Source: Erythrocercus mccallii | Taxonomy: Eukaryota; Chordata; Aves; Passeriformes; Dicruridae | Direction of reading: 5' to 3' | Assembly: GCA_013397435.1 (NCBI GenBank) | Contig: VZRG01001487.1 | Coordinates: 113,831 to 177,830 of the forward strand | Length of the DNA: 64,000 bases | The notes under the pieces: model-generated | What the model was told of the DNA's origin: nothing | Seen by the model: the letters and a program-made list of their open reading frames with translations, nothing else | Databases searched by the model: none | Shown: one piece after another, positions 63,111 to 64,000 of the stretch | Numbering within the stretch: the first letter of the stretch is position 1 | Layout: every line of letters begins with the position of its first letter | Program-made: the position numbers and the translations under genes

Positions 63111-63838
63111 GTGCCCGGGCTGTGCTCCTCCCCAGCAGGATGCCCTGTGGGTACCCGGGCGGTGCTCCCCACAGGCAGGGCGCTCTGTGGGTACCCGGGC
63201 TGTGCTCCCCACAGGCAGGGCGCTCTGTGGGTGCCCGGGCTGTGCTCCCCACAGGCAGGGCGCTCTGTGGGTGCCCGGGCTGTGCTCCCCACAGGCAGGG
63301 CGCTCTGTGGGTGCCCTGTGGGTACCCGGGCGGTGCTCCCCACAGGCAGGGCGCTCTGTGGGTACCCGGGCGGTGCTCCCCACAGGCAGGGCGCTCTGTG
63401 GATGCCCTGTGGGTGCCCGGGCGGTACTCCCGGCGGGCAGGGCGCTCTGTGGATGCCCTGTGGGTACCCGGGCGGTGCTCCCACAGGCAGGGCGCTCTGT
63501 GGTAGCCCTGTGGGTGCCCGGGCTGTGCTCCCCACAGGCAGGGCGCTCTGTGGATGCTCTGTGGTAGCCCTGTGGGTGCCCGGGCGGTACTCCCGGCGGG
63601 CAGGGCGCTCTGTGAATGCTCTGTGGGTGCCCGGGCGGTGCTCCCCACAGGCAGGGCGCTCTGTGGATGCTCTGTGGGTGCCCGGCAGTGCTCCCCGCGG
63701 GCAGGGAGCTCTCTGGGTGCCCGGGCGGTGTTTACCGCGGGCAGGGCGCTCTGCGGCTGCCCTGTGGGTGCCAGGGCAGTGCTCCTCTCGGGCAGGGCGC
63801 TCTGCAGGTGCCCGGCCAGCGCTCCCCGCCGGTGCCGT
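63111..63838. repeat. GC-rich minisatellite, about 16 units (40-bp unit, 11-bp add-on)
   Basis: Units start at GTRCCCGGGC at 63,111, 63,151, 63,191, 63,231, 63,271, 63,322, 63,362, 63,413, 63,464, 63,514, 63,576, 63,627, 63,678, 63,717, 63,768 and 63,808 (a few starts are diverged). The basic unit is 40 bp and contains CACAGGCAGGGCGCTCTGTGG. Eight units carry an extra 11-bp block, such as ATGCCCTGTGG, TAGCCCTGTGG or GTGCCCTGTGG. That block resembles the CGCTCTGTGG unit end, so the array has two levels of duplication. One unit carries two add-ons in a row. Units at both edges are more diverged and central ones near-identical, as expected of an array that expands by unequal exchange. GGCAGGGCG recalls the core of hypervariable minisatellites. 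The open frames of 122 to 311 codons here are by-products of a stop-free unit whose length is not a multiple of three. Confidence 0.95.
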
Positions 63839-63846
63839 ACCCTTAC

Positions 63847-63889
63847 CGGGCCAGCGCAGCCCCCGCCCGGCTCCCGCCGCTGTCTCCAT
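63847..63889 (-). CDS. Candidate first coding exon of a second unidentified minus-strand gene
   Basis: On the minus strand, an ATG at 63,889 opens a 43-nt coding segment (Met-Glu-Thr-Ala-Ala-Gly-Ala-Gly-Arg-Gly-Leu-Arg-Trp-Pro plus one base). It ends at GGCCCG|GTAAGG (GT at 63,846-63,845), a strong donor, giving a phase-1 intron. The Ala/Gly/Arg-rich start in a CpG island beside promoter motifs is typical of a vertebrate first exon. Reading past the donor gives 311 codons through the minisatellite, which I judge to be intron. The next exon should lie below 63.1 kb on the minus strand, but I could not find it, so the gene is not named. If the exon is true, the 63.1-kb minisatellite and much of the sequence to its left are intron 1. 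Confidence 0.5.
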
Positions 63890-63899
63890 GCGACAGCGC

Positions 63900-64000
63900 A
63901 GCGTGGGCGTCTCCCAGCGCTCTCATTTGCATAGCCCAGCGAGTGGCCAATGGGCGGGCGCCGCCGCCGTTGTTATTTGCATGTTGGCCGGGCGGCGGCC
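63900..64000. promoter_or_regulatory. Promoter with two octamers, CCAAT box and GC box
   Basis: ATTTGCAT octamers (POU/OCT1 sites) lie at 63,925-63,932 and 63,975-63,982, exactly 50 bp apart and in the same orientation. Between them are CCAAT (63,947-63,951, NF-Y) overlapping into a GC box GGGCGG (63,952-63,957) and a CCGCCGCCG run. The CCAAT is about 60 bp upstream of the minus-strand ATG. In the plus direction it would point to a start just beyond the window. So the element could drive the minus-strand gene, a divergent gene to the right, or both. No TATA box is visible. Confidence 0.65.

Larger units (their letters stand above)
63105..64000. promoter_or_regulatory. CpG-rich region: minisatellite, first exon and promoter, cut by the window end
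   Basis: Sequence becomes GC-rich and CpG-dense from about 63,105 to the end. From left to right it holds a 40-bp minisatellite (63,111-63,838), a candidate minus-strand first exon (63,847-63,889) and promoter motifs (63,925-63,982). The true island core is probably the non-repetitive part from about 63,800 onward, with its other half beyond the window. Confidence 0.8.

Noticed and set aside
63064..63934. Plus- and minus-strand frames of 122 to 194 codons in the minisatellite
   Set aside because: These are the same stop-free repeat read in several phases. Only the short segment before the GTAAGG donor has independent support.
1..64000. CRISPR array, operon, tRNA or rRNA genes
   Set aside because: No regularly spaced direct repeats with unique spacers, no co-directional compact genes, and no recognisable tRNA or rRNA structure. 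The only large array is a head-to-tail minisatellite.

Overview
This window looks like vertebrate nuclear DNA, most likely from a bird or another sauropsid. It is AT-rich and CpG-poor, has no operon structure and no dense open frames, and holds two sharply bounded GC/CpG-rich islands and one decayed CR1-like LINE reverse-transcriptase relic. I saw no Alu, B1 or MIR-like SINE. The species and the two gene loci are not identified. About 95% of the window is intronic or intergenic. Most open frames of 60 to 100 codons are chance frames, and several begin at a non-ATG codon.

Layout. (1) Bases 1-18,500 are gene-poor, with two small tandem duplications. If the promoter at 18.8 kb is real, this stretch is probably intron of its minus-strand gene. 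(2) A CpG island at about 18,540-19,160 carries a TATTTAAG box, a 14-bp tandem array with CAGGTG E-boxes, and a very short candidate first coding exon on the minus strand (Met-Glu-Leu, then GTGAGT). (3) Bases 19,460-48,800 are mostly unannotatable. They contain the LINE relic (23,660-24,130), an unusually CpG-rich patch with an orphan minus-strand frame (26,459-26,845), a possible plus-strand exon at 38.9 kb, and two small perfect tandem repeats near 42 kb. (4) Bases 48,800-62,900 hold several plus-strand segments with good splice acceptors and donors. The best sits in a small GC-rich patch at 58.3-58.6 kb. They do not share one obvious reading frame, so a spliced non-coding RNA is at least as likely as a protein gene. 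Decayed protein-like minus-strand fragments lie at 60.1-60.8 and 62.0-62.3 kb. (5) Bases 63,111-63,838 are a GC-rich minisatellite of about 16 units (40-bp unit with an 11-bp add-on). It lies immediately inside what looks like intron 1 of a second minus-strand gene, whose first coding exon (63,847-63,889) ends at a GTAAGG donor. The flanking promoter (63,900-64,000) has two ATTTGCAT octamers exactly 50 bp apart around a CCAAT box and GC box, and the window end cuts it.

The longest open frame, 311 codons on the minus strand over the minisatellite, is probably not a protein. The repeat unit contains no stop codon in most phases and the unit length rotates the frame, so long open frames appear on both strands. 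I found no rRNA, tRNA, CRISPR array, intact transposon or intact coding gene, and nothing I can present as a demonstrated new system. The most interesting items are the promoter-adjacent hierarchical minisatellite, the paired-octamer promoter, the E-box array promoter, and the cluster of exon-like plus-strand segments.
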